Part shown: piece after piece, positions 16,561-26,085 of the stretch
Position numbering within the stretch: position 1 is the stretch's first letter
Layout: every line of letters starts with the position of its first letter
DNA from: DASZIT01 sp963819695
GTDB lineage: Bacteria; Actinomycetota; Acidimicrobiia; Acidimicrobiales; RAAP-2
Direction: 5' to 3'
Assembly (NCBI GenBank): GCA_963819695.1
Contig: CAWFXD010000001.1
Location: 868,001-932,000 of the forward strand
Length of the DNA stretch: 64,000 bases
Translations under genes and position numbers: made by a program
The notes under the pieces: generated by a model
The model's database searches: none
Told to the model about the DNA's origin: nothing
Seen by the model: the letters and a program-made list of their open reading frames with translations, nothing else

Positions 16561-18393
16561 TCAGGCCGGGGTCGGCCTCCGGGTGACCGAGTCGGCGTCG
16601 AGCTTCGGGACCCCGCCGTTCTTGGCCGGCGGGAGATAGGCCTGGCCCAGGTCCTCGGTCCCGGTCAACGCGTTGACCAGTGCCTGGGCGGCGATGTCGG
16701 GGAACAGGATCGAGGTGGGCGGGAGCGACGGGACCTTGTAGGTGGGTGACGACAGGTTGGGCAGCGCCGAGGTGAGGTCACCCACCGAGTTGTAGCGCCA
16801 CGGCGACACATGGAGCCCGCCACTTCCCATGATCGACCCGCTCTGGAGGAACACCTTCTCGATGAACTTGAGGGTCGACACGTGGTCGAAGGTGTCCGAG
16901 CACACCCAGCCCCCGGCGCTGAACGGGGAGATCACCAGGGCCGGGACCCGGAAGCCGAGCCCCACCGGGCCGAGCACGCCACCCCAGTCGTCCGGCGGAC
17001 CCCCGGCGGCATTGTGCGGGGACCCGGTGGTCACGTACTCGCCGTCGAGGTTGCCGCCGGGGTGCGCACCCGGGGGGAGCCCGGCCAGGCTGGTCACCGT
17101 CGGCCCGGGGGTGGGAGGGGCCACGTGGTCGAAGAACCCGCCGTTCTCGTCGTAGACGACCAGGAACACCGTCTTGGCCCAGACCGCCGGATTGGCCAGC
17201 AGGGTCTGCAGGATGTCGGAGACGAGAGACTCGCCGTACTCGGGAGGCACCGCCGGGTGCTCGCAACTTTCCAGCGGCGGCAGGATCCACGACACCTTCG
17301 GCAGGGTCCCGGCCACCACGTCGGCCTGGAACTCCACCGGGTAGATCGGGAGCAGGCCCTGGGTGGCGTTCTGGGACTGGGCGGCGTTGGCCGGGGCCGT
17401 GAATCCCTTGAAGTAATCGAGCACATTGAACAACGTGTTGGACACCGGGTCCTGGTACACCTTCCAGCTGACCCCGTGCTCGGTGAGGACCTCGGGCATG
17501 GTCGGCCAGTCCAGGGCGCCATAGAGCTGCAAGCGGTTGGTCACGTAGGTGGTGAGCACCGGGCCGCCCTTGTCGGCCGAGTGGGCACCGAGGCTGCCCG
17601 ACATCCACATCAGGCGGTTCGGATCGGTGGGCCCGATCACCGAGCAGTGGTAGCCGTCGCAGATGGTGAAGGCGTCGGCCAGCGCCCGGTAGAAGGCCAG
17701 ATCCCGTTGGCGGTAGTAGCCCATGGTGGTCAGCCCGATGGGCACGGTGGAGGGCCCCGGCAGCGGAAGGCCGGCCAGGCTGTTGACTTGGAACTTGGCG
17801 ACCCCATCCCGGATGAGGTGCTGTGCGGCCCACTGGTCCATGGCGCCGTTGTTCCACGCCAGGTGCTGGGGCCCCCAGTCATGGGTGATGTCGTTGGTGG
17901 TCTGTCCGGCCACGGTGGGCGGGTTGCTCACCAGTTCGAAGGGATCGAGCACCCGCTCGCCACTGGCGAGTTTGTAGAGCAACTTGCCCCGGCCGTCGAC
18001 CATGGTCTGGGAGAAGACAGTGTTCGGATCAGTGGACGGGCCGCCGGCGTAGGAGGTGTACGCCCGGGTGTCCTCGAAATTGACCACCCCGGGCATCGTC
18101 CCGTAATAGTGGTCGAACGACCGGTTCTCCTGCATGAGGATCACGATGTGCTCGATGTCACCGATCCCCCCGGACGTCGAACTGGCCAACGCCGCCTCGA
18201 TGAGTCGCCCGTGAGCCGGCCGGAGCCCGGCGCCGCCGCCGGCTCCCGCCACCCTGGTGGCACCGACGGCTCCGGCTGCCGCCACCCCGGCGGCACCGAC
18301 GACCCCGGCCGCCGCACCCTTGAGGACGTCGCGCCGGGTGATGGCCCCGGGCGGTAGCTGCGGGTCCTCGTGGTGATCGTCTCGCTTGCCCAT
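16561..18393 (-). CDS. TAT-exported phospholipase C / phosphoesterase family
   Basis: A 610-aa secreted hydrolase. The N-terminus has a twin-arginine signal (ITRRDVLKGAAAG) followed by an Ala/Gly-rich hydrophobic stretch. The mature part carries the phosphoesterase signatures VILMQENRSFDHYYG, where ENRSFDH holds the nucleophile region, and VVYDENGGFFDHV near the C-terminus. These enzymes (phospholipase C or acid phosphatase AcpA group) cleave phosphocholine-type or other phosphoesters outside the cell. The ATG at 18393 has GGAGG at the correct distance. The gene ends 5 bp from the convergent DUF3501 stop. Confidence 0.92.
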   Translation of the reverse strand: MGKRDDHHEDPQLPPGAITRRDVLKGAAAGVVGAAGVAAAGAVGATRVAGAGGGAGLRPAHGRLIEAALASSTSGGIGDIEHIVILMQENRSFDHYYGTMPGVVNFEDTRAYTSYAGGPSTDPNTVFSQTMVDGRGKLLYKLASGERVLDPFELVSNPPTVAGQTTNDITHDWGPQHLAWNNGAMDQWAAQHLIRDGVAKFQVNSLAGLPLPGPSTVPIGLTTMGYYRQRDLAFYRALADAFTICDGYHCSVIGPTDPNRLMWMSGSLGAHSADKGGPVLTTYVTNRLQLYGALDWPTMPEVLTEHGVSWKVYQDPVSNTLFNVLDYFKGFTAPANAAQSQNATQGLLPIYPVEFQADVVAGTLPKVSWILPPLESCEHPAVPPEYGESLVSDILQTLLANPAVWAKTVFLVVYDENGGFFDHVAPPTPGPTVTSLAGLPPGAHPGGNLDGEYVTTGSPHNAAGGPPDDWGGVLGPVGLGFRVPALVISPFSAGGWVCSDTFDHVSTLKFIEKVFLQSGSIMGSGGLHVSPWRYNSVGDLTSALPNLSSPTYKVPSLPPTSILFPDIAAQALVNALTGTEDLGQAYLPPAKNGGVPKLDADSVTRRPTPA

Positions 18394-18673
18394 CAGGCCT
18401 CCGGGATGTCCGATTAGTCGACTCCGACCGCGGCGTCTCCCACGGTGCGCCAGCCTCCGTGGCGCGCGTGAAGGCCTGCCGGTTTCAATGAGGAAACTGA
18501 CGAACGGACCGATTCTTGCGATCCGGTGCAAGGTTGCGGGAAAAGGGTCCAGCAAGGTGAACGGCATGTCACATCGTCACCATCGTTGTGTCACCCATGA
18601 CGGGTGGCCCGTCCGGGATCCCCTCGAGCTTGGACGGACACGCACTCCGGTGCCGATGAGAAGGGACACGACA

Positions 18674-19132
18674 ATGCTGAGTACCACCGCTACAACCATC
18701 ACCGGAAACCTCACCCGCGACCCCGAGATTCGCTATACCCGGGACGGGCAGGCGACGACCTCGCTCGGGGTGGCCGTCAACCGGCGTTGGCAGAACCGCG
18801 AGTCCAAGGAGTGGGAGGAGTCGACTTCCTTCTTCGACGTCGTCTGCTGGCGCGAGCTGGCGGAGAACACCGCCCTCAGTCTCACCAAGGGCACCCGGGT
18901 GGTGGTCACCGGTCGGCTAGAGCAGCGCAGCTGGGAGACCGAGGAGGGCGACCGGCGCTTCAAGGTCGAGATCGTGGCCGACGAGGTCGGCGCCAGCCTC
19001 AGATTCGCAACGGCCGACGTCCACAAGGTGGAGCGGCATCGACCGATGGCCGACGAGGACGGATCGAGCGGCGACGGGACCAACCTCGACGAACTCGACA
19101 CCTCCGACGAGACAGTCGGGGCCGACGCTTGA
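18674..19132 (+). CDS. ssb: Single-stranded DNA-binding protein
   Basis: A 152-aa Ssb. The OB-fold opens with TITGNLTRDPEIRYT and continues through SLGVAVNRRW, SFFDVVCWRELAENTA and GTRVVVTGRLEQRSW, all typical of bacterial Ssb. The C-terminal tail is acidic (DEDGSSGDGTNLDELDTSDE) but lacks the usual DDDIPF-type tip, so it is probably a paralogous second Ssb rather than the replication one. The ATG follows GAGAAGGGA. Two small ORFs follow on the same strand. Confidence 0.93.
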   Translation: MLSTTATTITGNLTRDPEIRYTRDGQATTSLGVAVNRRWQNRESKEWEESTSFFDVVCWRELAENTALSLTKGTRVVVTGRLEQRSWETEEGDRRFKVEIVADEVGASLRFATADVHKVERHRPMADEDGSSGDGTNLDELDTSDETVGADA

Positions 19133-19183
19133 GCGCGTTGGGATCCGCCGACCCCGCGTCTCCAAACCAGCAAACGAGGTGCC

Positions 19184-19477
19184 ATGTATCCCGCTCTTGA
19201 CGTCTATGTGACGGCCCATTGGGCAAGCTGGAGACTCTCCGGTGGCAATCGACTGGTGGCGCGTTGGATCGTCGATACCGACTCCCGGGCCATCTCGTGG
19301 CTGATGGCCGGGCATCTCGCCGACATGGTGGGTTCCGCGGTGGTCACGATCACCATGGGTACCGCGGCGGGACTCACCCTCAACCGGACTCGCCTCCGCC
19401 GATGCCGGCCCCGTCCACGCCGTCGAACCCCCTCCTCCGACCAACCGACCCCGAAAGGAGTCCCACCATGGCTGTGA
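19184..19477 (+). CDS. Small hypothetical protein
   Basis: A possible 97-aa protein between ssb and the next small gene. It has a weakly hydrophobic central segment (SWLMAGHLADMVGSAVVTITMG) and a very basic, Arg/Pro-rich C-terminus that looks like translated GC-rich spacer, which lowers confidence. A CGAGGTG run lies just upstream of the ATG. Its end overlaps the following ORF start by 10 bp. No family recognised. Confidence 0.4.
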   Translation: MYPALDVYVTAHWASWRLSGGNRLVARWIVDTDSRAISWLMAGHLADMVGSAVVTITMGTAAGLTLNRTRLRRCRPRPRRRTPSSDQPTPKGVPPWL

Positions 19478-19704
19478 CTCAGACCAGTTCAATACCGCCC
19501 TCTGATTCCGTTGCCGCCGGTGATCGCATCCGGTTCGCGCCGTCAATATCGCTGACCAAGGCCGAGGCTTTCGGTGCCTGCCAAGCGTTGGCCGACGCCG
19601 ACCGGGTCCTGCTCAGGTCCGGCCTGATCTCCGAGGCGGCGGCCCTCGGCGACCTGTTCGAGCTCCTCGAGCAGCGACTGGCCTCACCGGCCAGGCCCGG
19701 TTGA
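19468..19704 (+). CDS. Small conserved-looking hypothetical protein
   Basis: A 78-aa soluble protein with a flexible N-terminus and two amphipathic helices (LTKAEAFGACQALADADRVL and EAAALGDLFELLEQRL, residues about 30-73). The ribosome-binding site is strong (AAAGGAG, 7 bases before the ATG), and the composition is that of a real helical protein. It lies downstream of ssb and may be co-transcribed with it. Function unknown. Confidence 0.6.
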   Translation: MAVTQTSSIPPSDSVAAGDRIRFAPSISLTKAEAFGACQALADADRVLLRSGLISEAAALGDLFELLEQRLASPARPG

Positions 19705-19745
19705 TCATCACTGCCGGGCCTACCGAAGGTGGCGGACCGCGGCCG

Positions 19746-20165
19746 TCAGTCCGGCTTGTACTCGATGGAGAGGGAGTTCACGCAGTAGCGGAGCCCGGTG
19801 GGCGCCGGGCCGTCCGGGAAGACATGGCCGAGGTGACCCCCACAACGGGCGCAGGTGATCTCGGTCCGCACGCTCCCGAAACTCCTGTCCTCGTGCTCAT
19901 TGATGGTTCCCTGGTCGAGGGCCCGGTAGAAGCTCGGCCATCCCGAACCCGATTCGAACTTGGTGTCGCTCGGGAACAGATCAGCTCCACAGCCGGCACA
20001 GGTGAACATGCCGGTGCCTTCGACGTGGAGGAGCTCTCCCGACCAGGCCGGCTCGGTGCCCTTCTGGCGCAGCACCGCGTAACGCTCGGGCGACAGCTTT
20101 GCCCGCCACTCCTCGTCGCTCAACTCCACCGGGCCGACGGCCTCGGACTTCGTGGTGTCACTCAT
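19746..20165 (-). CDS. msrB: Peptide-methionine (R)-S-oxide reductase
   Basis: A 139-aa MsrB. Two CxxC zinc pairs are visible (CAGC and CARC), with the family signature SGSGWPSF in between and the catalytic cysteine in LRYCVNS near residue 126. It reduces methionine-R-sulfoxide in oxidised proteins. The ATG at 20165 is favoured over an upstream extension since GGAGA lies 8 bases before it. It faces the two small ORFs downstream of ssb convergently. Confidence 0.96.
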   Translation of the reverse strand: MSDTTKSEAVGPVELSDEEWRAKLSPERYAVLRQKGTEPAWSGELLHVEGTGMFTCAGCGADLFPSDTKFESGSGWPSFYRALDQGTINEHEDRSFGSVRTEITCARCGGHLGHVFPDGPAPTGLRYCVNSLSIEYKPD

Positions 20166-20397
20166 GGTTGGTCTCCTCGGGCCGGACGGTCGGGACCACA
20201 CCAGCCCCGGGTTTCGGCCACCTCTACAAAGTAGAACGCCGGCCCCGATAAGGGTGTTCCCCCCGACAACCCCCAAGAACCCGCCGAAAACCGTTTGCTA
20301 ACGTCGCGTCAGATTTCGCCAGATCCCGCGAGGCGCCCTCCGGACCGACAGGCCCCCTGGACCTACCGGCCAGCACCCTGACCAGGACATACCATCC

Positions 20398-21594
20398 ATG
20401 GACCTTCGAGACCGACCCGAGGACAACGCCTTCCGCCACCAGGTGCGCGGCTGGCTCCACGACCATGTCGTCGGCGAGTTCGCCGCCCTGGGTGGCCGCG
20501 GGGGCTCGGGGGACGAGACCTATGGCTTCGAGACCCGGCTGGAGTGGGAGAAGGTTCTGGCCAAAGACGGCTGGACCTGTCTCGGATGGCCGGTCGAATA
20601 CGGCGGGCGGGGGGCGTCCATCGCCCACCAGGTCATCTTCAACGAGGAGTACGTGAAGGCCAAAGCGCCCGGCCGGGTCAGCGTTCTCGGCGAGGGGCTC
20701 ATCGGGCCGACCCTCATCCACTACGGGACCCCGGAACAGAAGGCCCGATTTCTGCCCCCGATCGTGGCCGGCACCGAGCTCTGGTGTCAGGGGTACTCGG
20801 AACCCAATGCCGGGAGCGACCTGGCCAATGTCCAGACCAAGGCGGCACCTGACCCGGAGACCGGCGAATGGGTGATCACCGGCCAGAAGATATGGACATC
20901 GCTGGCCCACCAATCCGACTGGTGCTTCGCCGTCTGCCGAACCGAACCCGGGTCAACCCGTCACCGCGGGCTGTCCTACCTGTTGGTGCCGATGGACCAG
21001 CCGGGGATCGAGGTTCGTCCGATCACCCAGTTGACCAGGACCTCCGAATTCAACGAGGTCTTCTTCGACGGAGCCCGGACCGCCCAGGAGAACGTGCTCG
21101 GTGAGGTGGGAGACGGCTGGAGGGTCGCCCTCGCCACCCTCGCCTTCGAGCGGGGGGTGGCCATGCTCGGCCACCAGGTCTCGTTCCGCCGCGAGCTCGA
21201 TCACCTCCTGGACGCGGCCCGGGCCAACGGCCGCGCCGCGGATCCGGTGTTCCGGCAGCGGCTGGCCCGGGCCTACGGGGAGCTCGAGATCCTCCGCTTC
21301 AATACCTTGCGCAGCCTGTCCAGCATCGACGGACCGGTGGCACCCCCGGAGGCATCGATCATCAAGCTCTACTGGGCGACGTGGCATCAGGGCCTCGGCG
21401 AACTCGCCATCGACGTGCTGGGCCCGGCCGGAATGGTGGCCGAGGCCTTCCCCTATGAACTCGACGAGTTCCAGCGGTCGTTCATGTTCAGCCGGGCGGA
21501 GACGATCTACGGCGGGTCCAACGAGATTCAGAAGAACATCATCGGCGAACGGGTCCTCGGCCTGCCGCCCGAACCCAAGGGAGCACTCCGATGA
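20398..21594 (+). CDS. Acyl-CoA dehydrogenase
   Basis: A 398-aa FAD-dependent acyl-CoA dehydrogenase. Recognisable blocks are GWPVEYGGRG, the FAD/substrate loop YSEPNAGSDLA, ITGQKIWTS, and the C-terminal IYGGSNEIQKNIIGERVLGLP. The usual E-G-T catalytic Glu of short/medium-chain enzymes is replaced by GGSNE, as in actinobacterial FadE proteins of steroid and branched-acid pathways, where the base comes from another position. The gene overlaps the next SDR by ATGA and starts a four-gene group with a FadD3-like ligase and an alcohol dehydrogenase. Substrate inferred only. Confidence 0.92.
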   Translation: MDLRDRPEDNAFRHQVRGWLHDHVVGEFAALGGRGGSGDETYGFETRLEWEKVLAKDGWTCLGWPVEYGGRGASIAHQVIFNEEYVKAKAPGRVSVLGEGLIGPTLIHYGTPEQKARFLPPIVAGTELWCQGYSEPNAGSDLANVQTKAAPDPETGEWVITGQKIWTSLAHQSDWCFAVCRTEPGSTRHRGLSYLLVPMDQPGIEVRPITQLTRTSEFNEVFFDGARTAQENVLGEVGDGWRVALATLAFERGVAMLGHQVSFRRELDHLLDAARANGRAADPVFRQRLARAYGELEILRFNTLRSLSSIDGPVAPPEASIIKLYWATWHQGLGELAIDVLGPAGMVAEAFPYELDEFQRSFMFSRAETIYGGSNEIQKNIIGERVLGLPPEPKGALR

Positions 21595-22403
21595 CCGACG
21601 GCACCCCCGACCCCCCGCAGGCGCCCAGCCCGCCTCCCGGGCACGGCCTGCTCACCGGCAAGATCGTGGTGGTCACCGCGGCGGCGGGCACCGGCATCGG
21701 GTTCGCCACCGCCAAGCGCTGCGCCGAAGAGGGGGCCACCGTGGTTCTCTCGGACGCCCACCAGCGTCGCCTGAACGAGGCCGCCGACGCACTCGCCGAG
21801 CTCCCCGAGCTGTCTGGCCAACGCCCGCTGGCCATCCCCTGTGATGTCACCGACGAGGCCCAGGTGCAGCACCTCTATGACGCCACCGTGGCCCACCACG
21901 GCCATTTCGATGTGGCCGTCAACAATGCCGGGTTGGGCGGGAAGGTCGATATCGTCGACATGACCGACGAGCAGTGGGCGGTGGTCCTCGACATCACCCT
22001 GACCGGGACGTTCCGGTGTACCCGGGCCGCCCTTCGCCACCTCTATGCCCAGGGCAACGGGGGAGTCATCGTCAACAACGCCTCGGTGCTGGGCTGGCGG
22101 GCCCAGGCCGGCCAATCCCACTATGCGGCCGCGAAAGCCGGGGTCATGGCGCTCACCCGGTGCGCGGCGGTGGAGGCCGTGCCCCACAACGTGAGGATCA
22201 ACGCGGTGTCACCAAGCCTTGCCGTGCACCCGTTCCTCAACAAGGTGATGCCCGACGAAGAAATTGCCGAGCTCACCGAACGGGAGGTCTTCGGCCGGGG
22301 AGCCGAGGTCTGGGAGGTCGCCAATGTCATCGTGTTCTTGGCCAGCGACTACGCCACCTTCATGACCGGCGAGGTGGTGTCGGTCAGCAGCCAGCACCCC
22401 TGA
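21591..22403 (+). CDS. Short-chain dehydrogenase/reductase
   Basis: A 270-aa classical SDR. The cofactor motif is slightly unusual, TAAAGTGIG instead of TGxxxGIG. NNAGLGG, NNASVLGW and the catalytic pair in SHYAAAKAG (Tyr-x-x-x-Lys) are present. It probably oxidises or reduces a hydroxyacyl-CoA or alicyclic hydroxyl with NAD(P). The start overlaps the acyl-CoA dehydrogenase stop (ATGA), so the two are translated together, and a FadD3-like ligase follows 72 bp later. Similar SDRs occur in the KstR2-regulated region of mycobacteria. Confidence 0.9.
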   Translation: MTDGTPDPPQAPSPPPGHGLLTGKIVVVTAAAGTGIGFATAKRCAEEGATVVLSDAHQRRLNEAADALAELPELSGQRPLAIPCDVTDEAQVQHLYDATVAHHGHFDVAVNNAGLGGKVDIVDMTDEQWAVVLDITLTGTFRCTRAALRHLYAQGNGGVIVNNASVLGWRAQAGQSHYAAAKAGVMALTRCAAVEAVPHNVRINAVSPSLAVHPFLNKVMPDEEIAELTEREVFGRGAEVWEVANVIVFLASDYATFMTGEVVSVSSQHP

Positions 22404-22475
22404 TGGAAGCGCGGGGAAGGCAGCCGACGAATCCGGCGGCCGGGGAGGTGCCGGCCAAACAGAGGAATCGAACCG

Positions 22476-24188
22476 ATGCACTACCCTGACGGAGTGTCAG
22501 ATATTTCCGATCCCCGCGGGGATCTCCAATGGGGAACCATCCCCGGCCTGGTGGAGGATGCTGCCGCCCGATTCGGCGAATCCGAAGCGCTGGTCGATCC
22601 GCACGGACCTGGCGGGACCACTACCCGGCTGACCTTTGACCAGCTGGCGGAAGAGGTGGCGGCGGCCACCCGATCGGTGCTGGCCAACGGGATCGAGCGC
22701 GGCGACCGGGTGGCGATCTGGGCGCCCAATTGTGCCGAATGGGTGATCGCCGCCCTGGGCGCGGTGGGGGCGGGAGCGCTGCTGGTCCCGTTGAATACCC
22801 GCTACAAGGGCGACGAGGCCGCCTACATCCTCAAAGAGTCGGGAGCCAGGCTCCTGTTCACCGTGCAGGGCTTCTTGGGCATCGACTATCCGGCCATGCT
22901 GGCCGAGGCGGTCGCCGGGGGATCTCCCCTCCGAGACCTCGAACGGGTGGTGGTCCTGAGGACCGGCGAGACCTCAGGGGCCGGTGAGGCCGCGGATGAC
23001 GGTCCCGGGCTCCGGCAGAACAAAGGCGACCAGGTCGTCAGCTGGCCGGCGTTCCTGAAAGAGGGTGCCTGTGTCGCGAGCGAAGTCGCGGCCGGGCGGA
23101 CCGCCTCGATCACCAGCGGCGACATGTCCGACTTGATCTTCACCTCCGGCACCACCGGGCACCCCAAGGGCGCCATGAGCACCCACGCCCAGACGTTGCG
23201 GACATTCGCCACCTGGGCCGAGGTCGTCGGGCTGCGCAAGGGCGATCGGTACCTGATCGTCAACCCGTTCTTCCACACCTTCGGGTACAAAGCCGGCATC
23301 CTCGCCTGTCTGATGACCGGCGCCACCATGGTGGCCGAGCCGATCTTCGACGTCGAGGTGATGCTCGATCGAATTGTCACCGAGCGGATCTCGGTGCTGC
23401 CGGGGCCGCCGACCATCTTCCAATCCATCCTCGATCGCCCCGATCGACACAAGTTCGACCTGTCGTCGCTGCGCCTGGTGGTGACCGGCGCGGCACTGAT
23501 ACCGGTTGAATTGGTGAACCGACTGTGGTCGGAGATGACCATCGAGACCGTGCTGACGGCCTACGGACTGACCGAGGCCACCGGCACGGTCACCATGTGC
23601 CGGCAGGGGGATTCGGCCGAGGTCATCTCCGGGACATCGGGTCGGGCCATCCCGGACGTGGAGGTCCGCATCGTCGGGCCGGACGGGGTAGAGGTGCCTC
23701 GGGGTGAACCGGGCGAGATCCTGGTCCGCGGCTACAACGTGATGCGCGGCTACTTCAACGATGAGGACGCCACCGACGAGGCCATCGATGCCGACGGGTG
23801 GCTGCACACCGGCGATGTCGGCATCATGGATGCGGACGGGAACATCGACATCACCGACCGCCTGAAGGACATGTACGTCTCGGGGGGATTCAACGTCTAC
23901 CCCGCGGAGGTCGAAGCGGTGCTCCGCAACCATCCCGGCGTGGCTCAGGTCGCGGTGGTCGGGGTCCCCGACCCGCGGATGGGGGAAGTCGGCTGTGCCT
24001 TCGTGGTGCCGGTGCCGGGGGAGGCGTCCGACGAAACTGCCCGCACGCTTCCCGACTGGGCCCGTGAGCACCTGGCCAACTTCAAGGCGCCCAAGTTCGT
24101 CGAGATCGTCGACTCGTTGCCGGTCAACGCCGGAGGCAAGGTGCTCAAGCGTGATCTCCGCGAGCTGTTCGCCGCCGAGGTTCGCTGA
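22476..24188 (+). CDS. FadD3-like acyl-CoA ligase (ANL superfamily)
   Basis: A 570-aa adenylate-forming ligase. It has the AMP-binding P-loop LIFTSGTTGHPKG, LTAYGLTEATGT, the TGD motif in WLHTGDVG, and the C-terminal catalytic lysine in NAGGKVLKR. Segments such as NPFFHTFGYKAGILAC and VLPGPPTIFQSIL, with GGFNVYPAEVE, closely resemble mycobacterial FadD3, which activates HIP, the steroid C/D-ring product. That resemblance is from memory of the family, so a related bulky carboxylate is possible. The ATG has a GAGGA site upstream. Confidence 0.88.
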   Translation: MHYPDGVSDISDPRGDLQWGTIPGLVEDAAARFGESEALVDPHGPGGTTTRLTFDQLAEEVAAATRSVLANGIERGDRVAIWAPNCAEWVIAALGAVGAGALLVPLNTRYKGDEAAYILKESGARLLFTVQGFLGIDYPAMLAEAVAGGSPLRDLERVVVLRTGETSGAGEAADDGPGLRQNKGDQVVSWPAFLKEGACVASEVAAGRTASITSGDMSDLIFTSGTTGHPKGAMSTHAQTLRTFATWAEVVGLRKGDRYLIVNPFFHTFGYKAGILACLMTGATMVAEPIFDVEVMLDRIVTERISVLPGPPTIFQSILDRPDRHKFDLSSLRLVVTGAALIPVELVNRLWSEMTIETVLTAYGLTEATGTVTMCRQGDSAEVISGTSGRAIPDVEVRIVGPDGVEVPRGEPGEILVRGYNVMRGYFNDEDATDEAIDADGWLHTGDVGIMDADGNIDITDRLKDMYVSGGFNVYPAEVEAVLRNHPGVAQVAVVGVPDPRMGEVGCAFVVPVPGEASDETARTLPDWAREHLANFKAPKFVEIVDSLPVNAGGKVLKRDLRELFAAEVR

Positions 24189-24244
24189 AGAGAGTCGACC
24201 GACATCGAGTTTTGCTCGACCGCCCGTAGAGAGAGGGGAGTGCC

Positions 24245-25351
24245 GTGCGCGGCATCGTATATACCGGTGACGACGTAGAAGTCACCGACCAGTTGTCAGT
24301 GGGGGACCCGGGACCGACCGAGGTGAAGATCGGGATCGGCGCAGCCGGCGTCTGTCACAGCGACCTGTCGGTGCTCAACGGAACCATCCCGTGGAAGGCG
24401 CCGTCGGTGCTCGGCCATGAGGGTGCCGGCGTGGTCGAGGCGGTGGGATCCGAAGTGCATTCGGTGAAACCGGGTGATCACGTGGTCATCGCCACCCTGG
24501 CCAGTTGCGGCACCTGCCGGGCCTGTTCCACCGGGCATCCCACCTGGTGCGTGAAGACGTTGGGCAACGTCTCCCAGCCCTTCACCTACAAGGGCGAACC
24601 GGCCTCCAACTTCGCCGCCACCTCCGTCTTTGCCGAATCGACGATCGTCCAAGAGGTCCAGGCCGTCAAGATCTCCAAAGAGGTGCCGATGACCTCGGCC
24701 TGCCTCATCGGGTGCGGGGTGTTGACCGGGGTGGGTGCGGTCCTCAACCGGGCCAAGGTGCAGGCCGGGGAGACGGCGGCGGTGTTCGGTGTCGGGGGCG
24801 TGGGGCTCAATGTGATTCAGGGGTTGCGCCTGGCCGGTGCCAGCCGGATCATCGCGGTCGACACCCTGTCGTCCAAGGAGGGACTGGCCCGCCAGTTCGG
24901 CGCCACCCACTTCGTCGATGCCTCGACATCGGATTCGGTGGCCGCCATCCGCGACATCTGCCCGCCGGGGCCGGCCCGGGTGAGCGGGGCACTCGGGTGG
25001 ACCGGCGGGGTCAACTGGTCGTTCGACTGCGTGGGCCACCAGGCCGTCCTGCGCAACGCCCTCGACGTCCTCGACTGGGGCGGCAATGCGCTGGCCATCG
25101 GCATCCCTCCCCAAGGGACCGAGGTGTCAGTGGACGTGAACGCGCTGGCTTACGTCGACCGCGGGCTGCTCGGTTGCCGGTACGGGTCGTCACGGCCCCA
25201 CCACGACATCCCGCTGATGGTCGAGTTGTACCTGTCGGGCCAATTGATGCTCGACGAGTTGGTCACCGAGTCTCGGCCGCTCGAGGGGTTCCGCGAGATC
25301 GTCGCGGACATGGAGGCGGGGAAACTCGCCCGGGGCGTGCTCACCTTCTGA
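24245..25351 (+). CDS. Zinc-dependent alcohol dehydrogenase (MDR family)
   Basis: A 368-aa medium-chain dehydrogenase. Catalytic zinc ligands are in GVCHSD and GHEGAG; a structural zinc site is formed by four cysteines spaced as CGTCRACSTGHPTWC. The NAD-binding motif GVGGVGLN follows, and the class-III/benzyl alcohol dehydrogenase-like GALGWTGGVNWSFDC segment is present. It probably interconverts an alcohol and aldehyde. The gene starts at GTG after AGAGAGGGGA and comes 56 bp after the FadD3-like gene, which suggests the same pathway. A bidirectional hairpin follows. Confidence 0.92.
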   Translation: MRGIVYTGDDVEVTDQLSVGDPGPTEVKIGIGAAGVCHSDLSVLNGTIPWKAPSVLGHEGAGVVEAVGSEVHSVKPGDHVVIATLASCGTCRACSTGHPTWCVKTLGNVSQPFTYKGEPASNFAATSVFAESTIVQEVQAVKISKEVPMTSACLIGCGVLTGVGAVLNRAKVQAGETAAVFGVGGVGLNVIQGLRLAGASRIIAVDTLSSKEGLARQFGATHFVDASTSDSVAAIRDICPPGPARVSGALGWTGGVNWSFDCVGHQAVLRNALDVLDWGGNALAIGIPPQGTEVSVDVNALAYVDRGLLGCRYGSSRPHHDIPLMVELYLSGQLMLDELVTESRPLEGFREIVADMEAGKLARGVLTF

Positions 25352-25373
25352 CCCCTCGATCACCGAGAGGGGT
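25351..25373. terminator. Hairpin between convergent genes
   Basis: An inverted repeat ACCCCTC (25351-25357) and GAGGGGT (25367-25373) with a 9-base loop sits in the 26-bp gap between the convergent alcohol dehydrogenase and DinB-type genes. The position suits a bidirectional terminator. The stem is 7 bp without a long U-tract. Confidence 0.55.
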
Positions 25374-25377
25374 TGGG

Positions 25378-25884
25378 TCACAGGCGCTGGGTGATCCCCC
25401 GGACATAGGCAGCTTGACCCACGTGCTGGAGGTCGTCGACGATGACGCTCACCAGTCGGGTACTCACCGTCTCCGGTGGGTCCCAGGTTCGGTCCACCAC
25501 CCGGGCGAGGTCGACGTCGGTCAGGGAGCGCACGAACCCGAGCGTCTGGTCGTGGACATCCTCGAAGTAACCGAGCAGCGACGGGGCGTCTGCGATGACC
25601 GCCGCCACCGTGGTCGGGTCATGACCGTAGCCGGTGTCCAGGGGGTCAAGGGGTAGCCCGAACCGGTCGGACCAACCTTGGACCGTCCACACCTGCTCGC
25701 GGCTATCGAGCCCGGCGACGCGATCATCCTGTATCCGGGTCAGATGCCACACCAGCCAGGCGATGGAGTTGGACTCGGCGTCGGGGCGGTATGCCAGCTC
25801 CTCGAGCGAGAGTCCGTTCACCGCCGGGTGCACGGCATCCCGGATCCTCTCGAAGGCGTCAACCAACAGGTCGGTGGTCGTCAT
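25378..25884 (-). CDS. DinB/DUF664-like four-helix protein
   Basis: A 168-aa protein of the DinB/mycothiol transferase-like fold: a helical bundle with SIAWLVWHLTRIQDDRVAG carrying the first conserved histidine and DDLQHVGQAAYVRG at the C-terminus carrying another. Such proteins bind a divalent metal through three His residues and include mycothiol-dependent transferases in actinobacteria. The ATG at 25884 is preceded by GAGGAG. No operon partner is evident. Confidence 0.85.
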   Translation of the reverse strand: MTTTDLLVDAFERIRDAVHPAVNGLSLEELAYRPDAESNSIAWLVWHLTRIQDDRVAGLDSREQVWTVQGWSDRFGLPLDPLDTGYGHDPTTVAAVIADAPSLLGYFEDVHDQTLGFVRSLTDVDLARVVDRTWDPPETVSTRLVSVIVDDLQHVGQAAYVRGITQRL

Positions 25885-26085
25885 CGGTCGCTCCTCTGTC
25901 CGGCGGGCGGCATCCCTCACCTCCGGCGAGGGCGCGGGTCTGCGAGCCTAATGGGGACCGCCGAAGCTCTGATCCCGGAGACCGGCACTTCGGCCGCCCG
26001 CACAAGGTGGATTGATTGGCGGCTTCGGTGCCTACCATGAGGCCGTGTCCCCAGAGCGATGGGGGCGAGCGCCGAGGAGGAACCC

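Noticed and set aside
20166..20397. TAGAAC half-site upstream of an acyl-CoA dehydrogenase as a KstR site
   Set aside because: The matching half GTTC is over 15 bases away, so no proper palindrome forms.
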